Origin: Tetracladium setigerum
Lineage: Eukaryota; Ascomycota; Leotiomycetes; Helotiales
DNA length: 64,000 nucleotides
Assembly: GCA_031472005.1 (NCBI GenBank)
Contig: PZJY01000002.1
Span: forward strand, 3,844,001-3,908,000
Reading direction: 5' to 3'
A program made the position numbers and the translations under genes. The notes under the pieces are model-generated. The model worked only from the letters and a program-made list of their open reading frames with translations, did not search any database and was not told the origin of the DNA. Below, piece after piece: positions 43,741 to 54,445 of this stretch (position 1 is its first letter; every line of letters starts with the position of its first letter).

Positions 43741-44104
43741 GGTCGGGCTTAGCTTGACGCAAGTGTGTCGCAATTGCCATGCGAATGGAGCGGGCCGGCT
43801 AGAAACTCACCGAACTGAACTAACAAATGAAACTCTATCTAAATCTCAATGGGTCCCGCAAGATCCGGAACTTCGATCGACGGTAGATGCCCAGGATGCC
43901 CTGTCTGGAATCTTCTGTATACACTTTGGGTTTTACATGCCATGGCACCATAGCTTTATTCACTAGGGCTCATATCTGCTACATAGGTAATAATCCAGTT
44001 TCTAGTTCTTAGCTCTTTCGATTCTGGCTGGCTTTGCGCAAGTGTGCTGCAACTGCCAGTTCGTCATGATTAAACGGAGCACGGGCCGGAACGCAGCCCA
44101 CCGA
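43741..44104 (+). repeat. Diverged direct duplication
   Basis: Two similar segments, 43741-43813 and 44026-44104, share CGCAAGTGTG, GCAA(T/C)TGCCA, GGAGC(AC)GGGCCGG and a CACCGA/CCACCGA end in the same order. Probably an old local duplication or remnant of a repeated element; no terminal repeats or coding capacity seen. Confidence 0.5.
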
Positions 44105-44620
44105 TGCGAATGATGCACCAATTCAATATGATAATCATCCTGAATCTGTCATCTAACATTACCTCATCAAATTAGGCTTGCAGTCGGAGCGTAAAGATTT
44201 AGTTGTGTCTTGAGGAAAACCCAAGGTTGATTGAAGTTGACGCTGTTTGTTTACTTTGGAGAAGCGAAAGCGAACCACCTTGGCAGTAAGCGAGCCTGTA
44301 AAATGGAAAATTCATCACCATTTGTTCCACACGCTCGCGACAGCAGAAGAGAATAACAGTATGAGAATTCCATCATGCCCACAATAATACTTCAAACCCT
44401 TCAACTCCTCAATCCAATCCCTGAAATAAATGCAGAGCAGATTTCACCTACCAAAAGGGCGGGTAGGGTCACGTGCATCCTGCATCGCTCTTGGCAAGCG
44501 GCCGCTAGCGCAGCCTTCCATCAAAAAAGTTCTTGCAGCTCTGCGGCTTGCGATTTTATTTTCGACCAACCTCAATTGCGCATTCCTCGACCTCCAAGGA
44601 CCCCAGAAACAACCACAACA
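44105..44620. other. Upstream region of EBP2
   Basis: About 0.5 kb with a CACGTG palindrome at 44470-44475, 146 bp before the start codon. The in-frame upstream Met at 44375 is not favoured because the extension lacks family character. Confidence 0.45.
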
Positions 44621-45974
44621 ATGGTTACGAAAAGCAAATTGAAGATGGCGCTAGCCGCTGAGAAGCAAACGGACTTCAGCAAATTGCATTTGAAGAAGAA
44701 GGAGAAGGTTGCGAGTAAAAAGAACAAGGCTAAGACTGGCGGGGTGGTGGAAGCTGCTGATGGGAAGAAGGGAAAGGGAAAGAAGGGTGAGGAGGAATGG
44801 GAAAGTGTTGATGAGGACGGTGCAAGTGAGAGTGAAGATGGTGGTGCAGCTTTGGAGGATTTGAGCGGAGACGAAGAAGACGATGTCAATGCTCCCGCGC
44901 AGGTAAATCAATCTTTCCCCAACCCACCTTCAAAGCTTGCAGGAAAAACAGCAATTAACAAAGGCTCCCACAGATTGATTTCGCAGCCCTCGACGAGTCC
45001 GACAGCGAATCCTCTGCCGGCGAAAACGACCAAGAGAACTCGGATTCCGAAGAGGACGAAGATGAGGAGGACATCCCAATGTCTGATCTCGACGACCTCT
45101 CCGACGGTGAAAGAGAGGATATAATCCCCCACCAACGCCTCACAATCAACAACACTGTCGCCTTGACCGCAGCACTAAAACGTATCGCGCTCCCGATTCA
45201 TAAACTCCCCTTCTCAGAGCATCAATCGATCACCACCTCTCTCCCCGTCGAAATCGCTGATGTCTCGGACGACTTGACTCGCGAATTGGCATTCTACTCT
45301 CAATCCCTCGCATGCGCCATCTCAGGTCGCGCACAGCTGAAGGCAGAAGGCGTGCCGTTCACCAGACCGAACGATTATTTCGCCGAGATGGTAAAGGCTG
45401 ATGAGCATATGGCGAAGATCAAGGGTCGGTTGATCGAGGCGGCGGCGGGTAAGAAGGCTAGTGCCGAGGCGAGGAAGCAAAGAGATTTGAAGAAATTCGG
45501 AAAACAAGTGCAGGTTGCGAAGTTGCAAGAGAGGCAGAAGGAGAAGACAGCTACGTTGGAGAAGATTAAGGTGTTGAAGAGAAGTATGCCCTCCCCTCCA
45601 ATTTCCCCACTGATTCCCCCCTCCTCTTTAATCTTTCCTACAGCAGTTTACTAACAACATGTCCTTTCCCAACAGAGCGCCAAGGCGCAGACAACCCTGA
45701 AACCCAAGAAGCCGACCTCTTCGACGTAGCGCTCGAAGAGGAAACCTCCAAGGATAAATCATTCCGCGGCGGCAGAGACGGAGGATCAAACAAACGCGCA
45801 AAGAAAGATGCCAAGTACGGCCACGGAGGAAAGAAGAGGTTCAAGAAGAGTGGCGATGCTATGAGCAGTGGTGATTTGAGTGGTTTCTCACAGAAGAGGA
45901 TGAAGTCTGGTGGTGGTAGTAGTGGTGGGGCGAAGAAGAGACCTGGGAAGGCGAGGAGGGCGGGGAATAAATAA
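44621..45974 (+). CDS. EBP2: rRNA-processing protein Ebp2
   Basis: Nucleolar protein needed for 27S pre-rRNA processing and 60S subunit assembly. Exons 44621-44902, 44974-45583 and 45676-45974 give 396 residues. The N-terminus is Lys-rich with M-A-L-A-A-E-K-Q-T-D-F, followed by long acidic tracts (S-D-S-E-E-D-E-D-E-E-D). The conserved Ebp2 core runs from about residue 160: A-L-P-I-H-K-L-P-F-S-E-H, E-L-A-F-Y-S-Q-S-L, G-V-P-F-T-R-P-N-D-Y-F-A-E-M-V-K and D-L-K-K-F-G-K-Q-V-Q-V-A-K-L-Q. The end is very basic, ending A-R-R-A-G-N-K, with D-A-K-Y-G-H-G-G-K-K-R, a strong family signature. Introns use GTAAAT/CACAG and GTATGC/AACAG. Confidence 0.93.
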
Positions 45975-46207
45975 GTCAGGTAAACACCTACGAGTAGTTT
46001 AGTTGGTTAGTGATGTGTGTGAAATGATGTGGGCGTGTGGAGTTCACGGCGTCGTTCCTCTTCTTTTTGTCTGGAGATTCTTCTGGGACAGGGAAAAAGA
46101 GATTATTTGATTGTACGGCATGCATGTATATACATCAAGACAGTATTGAAAAACGAAATTGTTCTTGTGGCCTTTTTATTTTATTTTTTTCTTCTATCGT
46201 TTCTTCT

Positions 46208-46228
46208 CCCCCCCCCCCCCCCCCCCCC
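46208..46228 (+). repeat. Mononucleotide C tract (21 bp)
   Basis: An uninterrupted run of 21 cytosines, preceded by a T-rich stretch, about 230 bp after the EBP2 stop codon. Confidence 0.95.
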
Positions 46229-47370
46229 TTTGGTGACTTTTATAACTATACCCAGTGCCAGCCAAGTATATAAAAATCCGGTCTTGCTTGTCTTGTGCTG
46301 CTGACTCCCTCTCTCCGTCCTTTCCGTCCCTGAAACAACTCACTTAAACACTCATATATATCCTCTCTCCGAGGCGAGGGGGCCACTGCCGTGGAGGCAG
46401 CGAACTTTTTTGTCTTCAAATCACAGAGGTTTTTTCTCTTTTTCTTTTCGTTTGCCTTTTTGTTTTTTATTCTTGTTATTGGTTTTCGTCTTTTCGACTG
46501 TCTTCCTTCTTTTTTGTCTCGTCGTCTTTTTTTTCCTCCGTTTTTGGGTCACATTGTGGGAGTAGAATTGAAATGGAAAAGTTGAAAAGTAAGAGCAAGT
46601 GGCATATCTCAATCATTTCAAGTATAGATAGATAGGTATATAAACATATACAAAACCCAGTTCAATCAAAGTTTGACCAATTCTCTAATTACCGTATGCT
46701 AACACGCATCACTCAATAAATCTCCTAAATACCAGATTCTTTACTCCGCGGAAAAAATGTCAAATATCGTTTTGTATTTGAATTATGACATTGCTATACT
46801 GTAGCTCTATTTCTTTTTCATAGTCTATAAGATATAAGAAAACCTTACTAAAGTATAGTAAGATAAAACCATTGCTATATAACTCTGCTTGTCCAGAAAG
46901 TTGGCGTTTGACTTGGTGAAGAGCTAAAAGGAAGATTACCGTACATGAGATATTGTACGGAGGTTAGTGAGATTAGATAGAATAATAAGACTTGAGTCGA
47001 ATCAAAGTAAATCGATATCTTTTAGTTTTTCATAATTTGCTTTGTTCCTATCTACTCGCTTGGTGCAAGACTAATCTATATATTATAGATTGGGATTGCT
47101 TCATAGTTGTATTTGATATATGATATCATCGTGTCTCATTTCCTGGATGGGCAAGTAAGTAGTGGGTGAGGGAGAGAGGGGAGAACTTTGCAATTTTTAA
47201 AATAGTCAAAAGAGGTATAACTATATAGGTAGGGGAGTAGCAGCAGCACACATACATTAACGTAAATAGACACGCAAGTAGACACGAGTGGCATCATCAA
47301 ATCTTTGAAATTGCAATGTGGCAATGTGGCAATCTCTGAAATGTGGAATGTGAATGTGCATATAAGAGCT

Positions 47371-47390
47371 ATCGTATCGTATCGTATCGT
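47371..47390 (+). repeat. (ATCGT)4 microsatellite
   Basis: Four perfect units of ATCGT followed by degenerate copies (ATCCTATCTT). Confidence 0.9.
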
Positions 47391-47542
47391 ATCCTATCTT
47401 ATCCCATCCACTTCCTCCTTCCCTTCCTCCTCTCCCCCTCCTCGAACACTTTCTTCAACGCTTTCTCTACATTTACTCTCCTCTTCTCTCCCAATACACT
47501 TCTTCTCCTCATAAGCTAGCTAGCTTTCCTTCATCTCCCAAC

Positions 47543-47566
47543 CATCACCATCACCATCACCATCAC
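47543..47566 (+). repeat. (CATCAC)4 microsatellite
   Basis: Four CATCAC units followed by TCATCATCAT in the presumed downstream region of MUB1. Confidence 0.85.
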
Positions 47567-48439
47567 TCATCATCATAAGAGAGAGAAAAAAAAAAAGTGG
47601 TGAGAGCAAAAAACGACACAAGCCCAACCAAGGACGGGACGGACGTCAAAAGCTCCCATCTTTCTCGTTTCAATAGCCCCCATTCTCAACTTTGCCATTC
47701 GCTTCTGCTTCCGTTCCCATATTTGATTTCGTTCCTTAGACTTCATCTCCATCCACAATCATCCCAACTTCCCTCTCATTCCACGGTCCGTCATCTCCCA
47801 TCATGACGAAGAAGCAGCTAGAAGAAAAAAAACTCCGCCCAGAAAAACATATCGTATTTGCAAAAGCCCCAAGAGTCAAAATCAAGTCAGGGCAATGCGT
47901 GGTATTTCATCCATCTCTCTCTCTCCCCACACACAAAAGGACAGAGAACTCCAAATCAAAGCAACAAGTTTGAATTTCATTCGTCGAGTCGATCGAAAGA
48001 AAAAGACTGCCCCACGCAACAAAAAAGCCCAAAAGAAAACGCCGGGTCATGCAATATATTGATGATTGATGGAGATTGATGTTGACAATTCGTCTTGAAC
48101 ATTCTTGAAGCGAACGAGAGAGAGCAAGGCGGAGGGAGGAACAGGGGCACAAGAGACGACTTAGAGGGCGAAGAGAAGACGTAGTAAGAAAGGTTGGCTG
48201 GCGGGAATCTCGGTATTTGTGCATGTGTGGTTTGGTTTTTCTTCGTAGTATAAAAAAAGAGAGAAAAGTGGACTCGCTGATGCTAATGTGATTTGGGTGG
48301 TCGTAAAGCTATGAAGGCGTTTCATTATGGTATTAAAAATCGTTTGGCTGGATGTTTGGCATCGAATCTTTGCGTGCCTCCGCCGGCAATTACTTGTTTG
48401 TAAGTCGTATTCCATCTGCAGATGGAGTCTGGGGCGGAT

Positions 48440-50335
48440 CTATTGTGTTGCTTGAACACACCAATGTCTGTGGTACACCCATGCGCTCTTCTGGCATTCC
48501 TTGCTGCAGTACTTCGTCCTCCTGCATCGTCGACATTTGGCGAATTGTCTGGTGTACTCCTCCCATTTGCCACATTCATAATACGCACACTGTCTGATGC
48601 CTCCTCTCGAGTCGTCCTTGCGGCAGAGATTTCTCATAACCACACCAGCCCAGTATTGCATATCTTGACTGTGATGTCGGACCGTAAATTGCTCGACCAG
48701 GGGGAAGATGTTGAAGTCATCGGGCAGGAGATACTCTTCCTCTTCTGAGTCGCAGGCGGATGGGGTGGCGGATGTGGGCGAGAATGATTCATCGCCATCG
48801 AGGAGGTGGAGCTCGGAGCCGATCTTGAGTTTGGGGACGAGATGTGATTTTTGGAAATATGATCGCAGGTTGCAGTACTTTGAAACGTATGCGAGGAGCT
48901 GGAGAGACATCAAAACGTCCTCGTCTCTTGGCATTGCTGCCAGCACTTGACCACTGGTGGGAGTTGGGCGGTCGAGGAGGTATCGGGGGATGGTGGTATT
49001 AGGCATTGTTGGAGGAGTATTTACGGCAGCTTGTTGGGCTGGTGAGAGGCCCATGATCGGGACGGTCGGGGTCGTAGCTTCATTAATTATGCTGCCATCA
49101 ATGGCCGAACGGTGTGTGATGTTGAAAGTCCCCGCATCTTGTGCCTCCGAAACTGTTGGCGTGGTCAATCCCAAGGGAGTCTCGACTGCGGTGAGCATAC
49201 TGTCGCCTTCATCCATACTGACATCCGAGATATTGACGGTCGTAGTTTGCAGGTCAGCGTTGGAAATCTCTGGCTCTCCTGATTCATCAGAAGCCATGCT
49301 ATCAGCATTCAAATCCTCCGAATCCCCTGTTGTCGAAGGCTGGTGTCTAATGGATGGGCGTCTTCGAGTGCGGGAAGGACCAGAGAGGGCACTTGGGCGG
49401 ACCGTTGGTGACCGAATTTGAGTAGGAGGGAGAGGAGTGGTTGGGGATTCGGGTTGGGAGGTGAGACCACTATGGAAAGTAGGGACCATTGATGGCAGAC
49501 GATCAGCATCGCGGACGGGTCGCAGATTGAATCCGTCTGTGGCATCCATTGAAGGAACAGCTGTGGCGAGAGGCTGCACATTGTGGCGAGACGCAGGCAA
49601 GAAATGTGGTCGGGTTTCTTGGGCCCTGTGGTTGTTGTGATGATGGTGGTGGTGTCTGTGAACGTTGAAGGTTGTGCGCTCGGGGGGAGAAGTCATGGCA
49701 AATTGAGGACCGGTTGGCGTGATGTCCATCGCTTCAGAATCGGCTGTCAAAGGAGGATTTGTAAAGGTTGCCGAAACATCGATCGGTTGTGGGGGTGGGT
49801 TCCTGCGAGAAGGTCTGTTTTCAGGATCGAATCGAGATGGTCTGTTGGTGAAGGAGGCGCCTCGAGAGCTTCGATGCTCGCCCGATCTTGATGAAGTGTT
49901 TCTCGGATCCTGCAAGTTCTTGCTCTTTGCCTCGTCTGCCTTTTCGCGGCACTTATCGACGACCTTGATATAATTGTCGAGGATTGTGGCGATGACAGGA
50001 ACCATATCGGCTTCCACCACCCTTGTGCGAACATTCTCCGAGCCTCTGACCCCGATGTTGACGACGCATTGGAAAGCCAAATTCCACTTCCACATGTCCA
50101 TCATATCCTTACTTCGGCCGGCCTTAAGCAGGCATACCAATCGCTCGACGCCTCCATCGACGGTCAGGATGTCTCGAATTCGGGCGGAAGAGGTGGTGAG
50201 GTAGGCGAGATGATTGAGGGAGTTGATGAGCGGGAGGGTGGATGTGCAGTCGAGGGCTCTGCGGTCGTAGAGGGCTGTGGTGATGCCGACCGAAGCCTTG
50301 TTGACATTGGGAATACTGAAGTTAACTTCTCTCAT
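48440..50335 (-). CDS. MUB1: MYND zinc-finger protein, Mub1/SamB type
   Basis: Orthologue of yeast Mub1 (partner of the Ubr2 ubiquitin ligase in Rpn4 turnover) and Aspergillus SamB (cytokinesis and hyphal morphology). Single exon of 631 residues. N-terminal helical repeats resemble armadillo-like helices (L-I-N-S-L-N-H-L-A-Y-L, G-G-V-E-R-L-V-C-L-L). The middle, about residues 140-430, is low-complexity with a His run, Pro/Thr-rich stretches and many S/T-P sites. A second conserved block (V-L-M-S-L-Q-L-L-A-Y-V-S-K-Y) precedes the C-terminal MYND finger at about residues 585-628: C-A-Y-Y-E-C-G-K...C-R-R-C...Y-C-S-K-E-C-Q...H-R-H-W-C, giving the expected Cys/His ligand set. It ends five residues later. 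The start at 50335 is the first ATG and gives the conserved M-R-E-V-N-F-S-I-P. A 4.1-kb non-coding stretch lies upstream. Confidence 0.9.
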   Translation of the reverse strand: MREVNFSIPNVNKASVGITTALYDRRALDCTSTLPLINSLNHLAYLTTSSARIRDILTVDGGVERLVCLLKAGRSKDMMDMWKWNLAFQCVVNIGVRGSENVRTRVVEADMVPVIATILDNYIKVVDKCREKADEAKSKNLQDPRNTSSRSGEHRSSRGASFTNRPSRFDPENRPSRRNPPPQPIDVSATFTNPPLTADSEAMDITPTGPQFAMTSPPERTTFNVHRHHHHHHNNHRAQETRPHFLPASRHNVQPLATAVPSMDATDGFNLRPVRDADRLPSMVPTFHSGLTSQPESPTTPLPPTQIRSPTVRPSALSGPSRTRRRPSIRHQPSTTGDSEDLNADSMASDESGEPEISNADLQTTTVNISDVSMDEGDSMLTAVETPLGLTTPTVSEAQDAGTFNITHRSAIDGSIINEATTPTVPIMGLSPAQQAAVNTPPTMPNTTIPRYLLDRPTPTSGQVLAAMPRDEDVLMSLQLLAYVSKYCNLRSYFQKSHLVPKLKIGSELHLLDGDESFSPTSATPSACDSEEEEYLLPDDFNIFPLVEQFTVRHHSQDMQYWAGVVMRNLCRKDDSRGGIRQCAYYECGKWEEYTRQFAKCRRCRRTKYCSKECQKSAWVYHRHWCVQATQ

Positions 50336-53300
50336 TTTGGCGAATGGCAGCGAAGTTGCGGTGTCGTGTGTAGATGATGGATGGGGGAGAAAGAGAGAAG
50401 GAAGAAGTGAGTGTTACAGAAACCAGCTGCCAACACTGAAAATCAATTGTCGACGGGGCACGTAGATGCCGCTGGAGTAGAGGGTCGCAGAGAGGGATAG
50501 GCAGAAGGGTATCTCCCACTATTTGATGGATGATGGATGCGAGGTGACTCGAGATGGGGTGATCTGATGTGTGTATATATTTGTGTGGTGTGTGTGTCCA
50601 GCCTCAATCTAAAAAGACAATCTGTGCATGGATGGCGTGCAGAGGACGACAAGACGGTATCCGCGATGATACTCAGGCGTCGTACAAGGACTCGATGGAG
50701 GGCTGGTCGTTTGCGTCGAGACGATGTTGAGAGGAGAGAGGGAAAAGAAGAGCGGTAGAGGAGGAGGTTGGCGATCCTTCTCGAGGGAATGGTGGGAGTC
50801 GGAGTAGCGTGTCGCAGAATTCTGACTCCTTGATCGCCAATGCTGCCAACACCTGGACCCTGGATGAATGTCGCACGCAATTCACCGTTTTTCGCAGACT
50901 TGAATGGTTTTGAAGATGGGAATTCCGAGTATCGTGGCGCACCAAGGGGAGAGAGGGAGGGAAGAAGAGATGGGGGAGGAGTGGTGGTGGTGGTGGTCGG
51001 AGTTTGTTGGATTTGTTACGAGTAGTGAAGCTCGAGTAACCCTTTGTTTGCTACCTACTCTCCCAAGCGGGCCGTGCTTTGATTATCACCGAGGAGGGAA
51101 GGCAGGAGGAAGAGGGTAGCGTAGCATGCAGATTACAAAGAATATCAGTATATCACCACGGGATACCGTCGTAAACACAATTCAACAACAAGGTAACAGT
51201 AGAGAAGAAGAAGAAGAAGATATAAAGTTGGTGATACAGTTGTGTGTGATTGAGAGAGGAAAGATGTGAAGAAGTGAGGAGAAAGACCACCACCCACCGC
51301 ACACCACACACACTCTCTCGTTTCCACGCCTGACATTCCCTTGTTGGGCTCGCAGGCGAAAGAGCGGCGACAAGTCTCGGTCTTGGCACACCCCAAACGA
51401 GTCGAGCGGTGAAGATGGCGAGCCCGTCATTGGCCGGGGCGGGTGCTCGGTCCCAGCGATTGGACTGCCAAGCCACTTATCTCAGCATGCTTGGCGTCTT
51501 CTAGAGCGTCGGCCGAATTCTGCCAGAGGTGGTGTCAAGTCCCAAGTCTCACTCTCTCAATAAATCGCCGCCTCTCACACTCTCTCGGCTCAGTCAGCAA
51601 CAAGATGGACAACGGTGGAATATCAGATGGAAATCGATTGCGAATTGGAAATCAGAGGCAACAGAAATAGACATGGAAATGTCAACAAAATCCATCCCAT
51701 TCTACCAAGTTAAAACAATTCAGTAAGTAATCTGATTGTGTTTGATGACTCTCAAACCCACCGCCTCTTCAGTGTTTCAATCCCATTGACCGACTATTGA
51801 TCCATCCGACACAGACATACTCACTCCGTATGTCCTCGATCAGCCGTCATCCTTTTTACACATGGCAATATTGAATAATATAGAACAATACTGTACTCGA
51901 GACTCCAGTTCCATCAATGCAGCTCCGACGATTTTGAAAAGTCTCACCACTTCCTACGGAGCACCACCCTTCACTCTTCAGGTGCCTTCAGCCCCCGGCG
52001 TCATCTCAAGTCCAGACAAACCTTCGCCGTTCAAGCTTCGCAGCTGCCGCCGACTCCACCAGAACATCAAACATGATGATCGCCACACAACAAACTCTCT
52101 TTTCCTTCTTTTTCTTCTTTTTGGCCTTCTCTCATTCTTCTTGTTCTTCCTACCGCTGTAAGAATGGTTTGCTTGGCATTCCATATTTAGATCCTGACCC
52201 TTCTCTCCCTCCAGAACACAGTGCAGCAATTCCCTCTCCTCCACTTTACCATGCTGCCATGCTGCCTCATCAGAAGCACACCTTCTGCATGTCCCTGCCT
52301 CCCATCGACGACAAACCCATCACTCACTCAAACACTTGATCACACCACCACTGACATCTCCCACTCACACTCTCAACATACGCGCTCACCCTTCCAATCA
52401 CCACTCCCATCGCCCCTCCACCAACAAATCCTCAGCACCTACACATCAACAGCGTCTATTCCATCTCTCTCAAGCGACCATGGCCGCCATTATCCACAGC
52501 GCTTAATCTTCCAAAACCAACTGCTCTGATTGGATCACCTCGCTATTTCTCTTCCCCCACTTGCAACCAACAGACGCCGAGCGCGAGACCCAGGGATATG
52601 ATCGTTCCTCTTTCGTCCTCTCACTTTCTCCCTACCGCCGTACCCAGTACTGGGTACTGCCCAAAACTTAATATTGCAGCTTCTTCAAACATGCGCGATG
52701 AAGGGATGAACGACCCAAACCCTGACCTGACCTTGCATGGCTACTGTATCTATCTGTTGGTGTGGGTGCGGTGCGGCGGTGGAACGGAACGCAGACGCAG
52801 ACGCAGACGCATAGGGCTGCCGTCGGTGGTGTGGAGAGTTAGTTGCTTGATGGGATTGATTGATTGATTGATTGCTTGGTTGCTTGAATGCTCTCCTCGG
52901 CTTTGCTTTTGCATTGCAGATGCCAGATGGTGGAGAGACCACCCGTTCGCTTCCAGACCAAGTGGCTGACTCCTGGCAAGGAGAACATCAAGCGTACGGC
53001 GGCGGTACTGTATTTGCTTCTCCCTTCTCAAAGCGGCTGTGAGGATGTGCAAGGCTTGACATTGGCTTGGGAGTTACTGTGAACACTCCGTACGGACGGA
53101 GTATATACTAAACATTTTCTGTACGACTGTTTAGGTTGGACGATAGTCTTCCTCTCAATCGACTCTCGGAATGCTGGATGAGCTTTGCTGGGCACCAAGC
53201 AAGAGCTTTCCAAATGAGCAGCAAGTGCTACATCCAAATGGCTTTTCCCAGATCGAATTGTCTTTCCCCAATCCTCATTTACCAAGGTGAAGAAGGTAAG

Positions 53301-54445
53301 GTATTTTTGGTGAGTTTAACAGGAGTTGAAGCTCTCAATCGACCAGTGCAAAAAGATCTGGTGTTGACTTCTAGTTTTGAGAATACCAAGAATGCAAGCG
53401 CCAAGCTACATCACGCGAAAACCTTCCCTCCAGCTGACCACGTGACCAGATTTCCCCAAAATAGAATCTCATCGCAACACTCACACAGCTAAGCTACCAC
53501 TCATCCAAACACAGTATCATCTCCCAAACCTGGGAAAGTTTATTTCAACTTCAGTTCTATTATTCCCATTATTGCTTCAACCATAGCCCATCACCTGGCT
53601 GTCACGGCCTCTCCGTTCTTTGCTTGACCTCGGACTCTCGAGCTCTCTAAATGCAGACTCGAGAGACTCAAGTCATGAATCGGTCAGTCCCCTGCCCTGC
53701 GGTGCAGGTGGCGATGCAAGCTTGCAAACGCCTTCACCCAATCAGCCCCTTCACCACAAGACAACGGACTCGAAGTCGAGTCTGAAAGGTCAATCATCAC
53801 CACGGATTCCTGCTTGACGCCATCATCTCACACGCAGCGATTTGTTGTTGTCTCTCGAGAGGACGGAGGGAGACCATCGGTATTGTTACGAGTTCAGACG
53901 ATACATACAGGACAACAACAGGAGTGCACAAGTGATCGCTCACTCGTATCTTCAAAAAAGAAATCCAGAAACAGAACATCTTCGATTCGTCAATAATCCG
54001 TCAGTTATTCGAAGCTGCTCTGGCCAATTCATCATCATTCCTTTTTCACTTGTCTCACTGTACAACTCCCCACCAACTGGTGTGTCCTCACCGAAACATT
54101 CCTTCCAGAAAGGCTGTGGAAGCCGCAGGGCGTCGGGCAAGTGGTGTCAGCGGCCAGCCAGCACGGTACAGTAGAACGCTTCGCCCCGACTACTCTCCCC
54201 CACCGGTTTCCTCATTTCCCTTCCCTTCCTGAGGGCTCAACTTTCTTCTTCCTATTATTTTGAGAATTTAATCTTTTCTTCAAAACCTCCCTGGAAGACC
54301 CTGCCAAAACAGTATACGAGGAAGTGGAGAGAGATCCTGCCATCACACTCACTACACCTCATCAACACCCCGCTCTCGCTCCAGAACAGCTGCAGCCTGA
54401 TCCCAGCTCAAGTCAATTGTTCCACCTACACACTCTCGATCGTTC
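50336..54445. other. 4.1-kb divergent intergenic region
   Basis: Unusually long gap between divergent MUB1 and Clr5-ankyrin genes in an otherwise compact region. It has strand-asymmetric C/T-rich tracts, for example 52100-52560, and a (GATT)n stretch near 52857-52876. Short open frames occur, including one at 52073-52339 beginning with a hydrophobic run, but none shows family resemblance or partner exons. Most likely long leaders and upstream regulatory DNA. Confidence 0.45.

Larger units (their letters stand above)
45975..48439. other. Long convergent intergenic region
   Basis: About 2.5 kb between the 3' ends of EBP2 and MUB1. It contains a 21-C tract, AT-rich DNA at 46620-47120, a short perfect inverted repeat (CTTACTA/TAGTAAG) near 46845, and two microsatellites. 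No gene is supported; the MUB1 side probably includes a long 3' untranslated region. Confidence 0.45.

Noticed and set aside
34806..44620. Biosynthetic gene cluster
   Set aside because: No backbone synthase, transporter or P450 is visible; only two oxidoreductases and regulators, so I call it an accessory island and not a metabolite cluster.
52073..52339. Possible small secreted protein with a hydrophobic Phe-rich start
   Set aside because: The hydrophobic run comes from a C/T-rich tract; the remainder is low-complexity and there are no partner exons.
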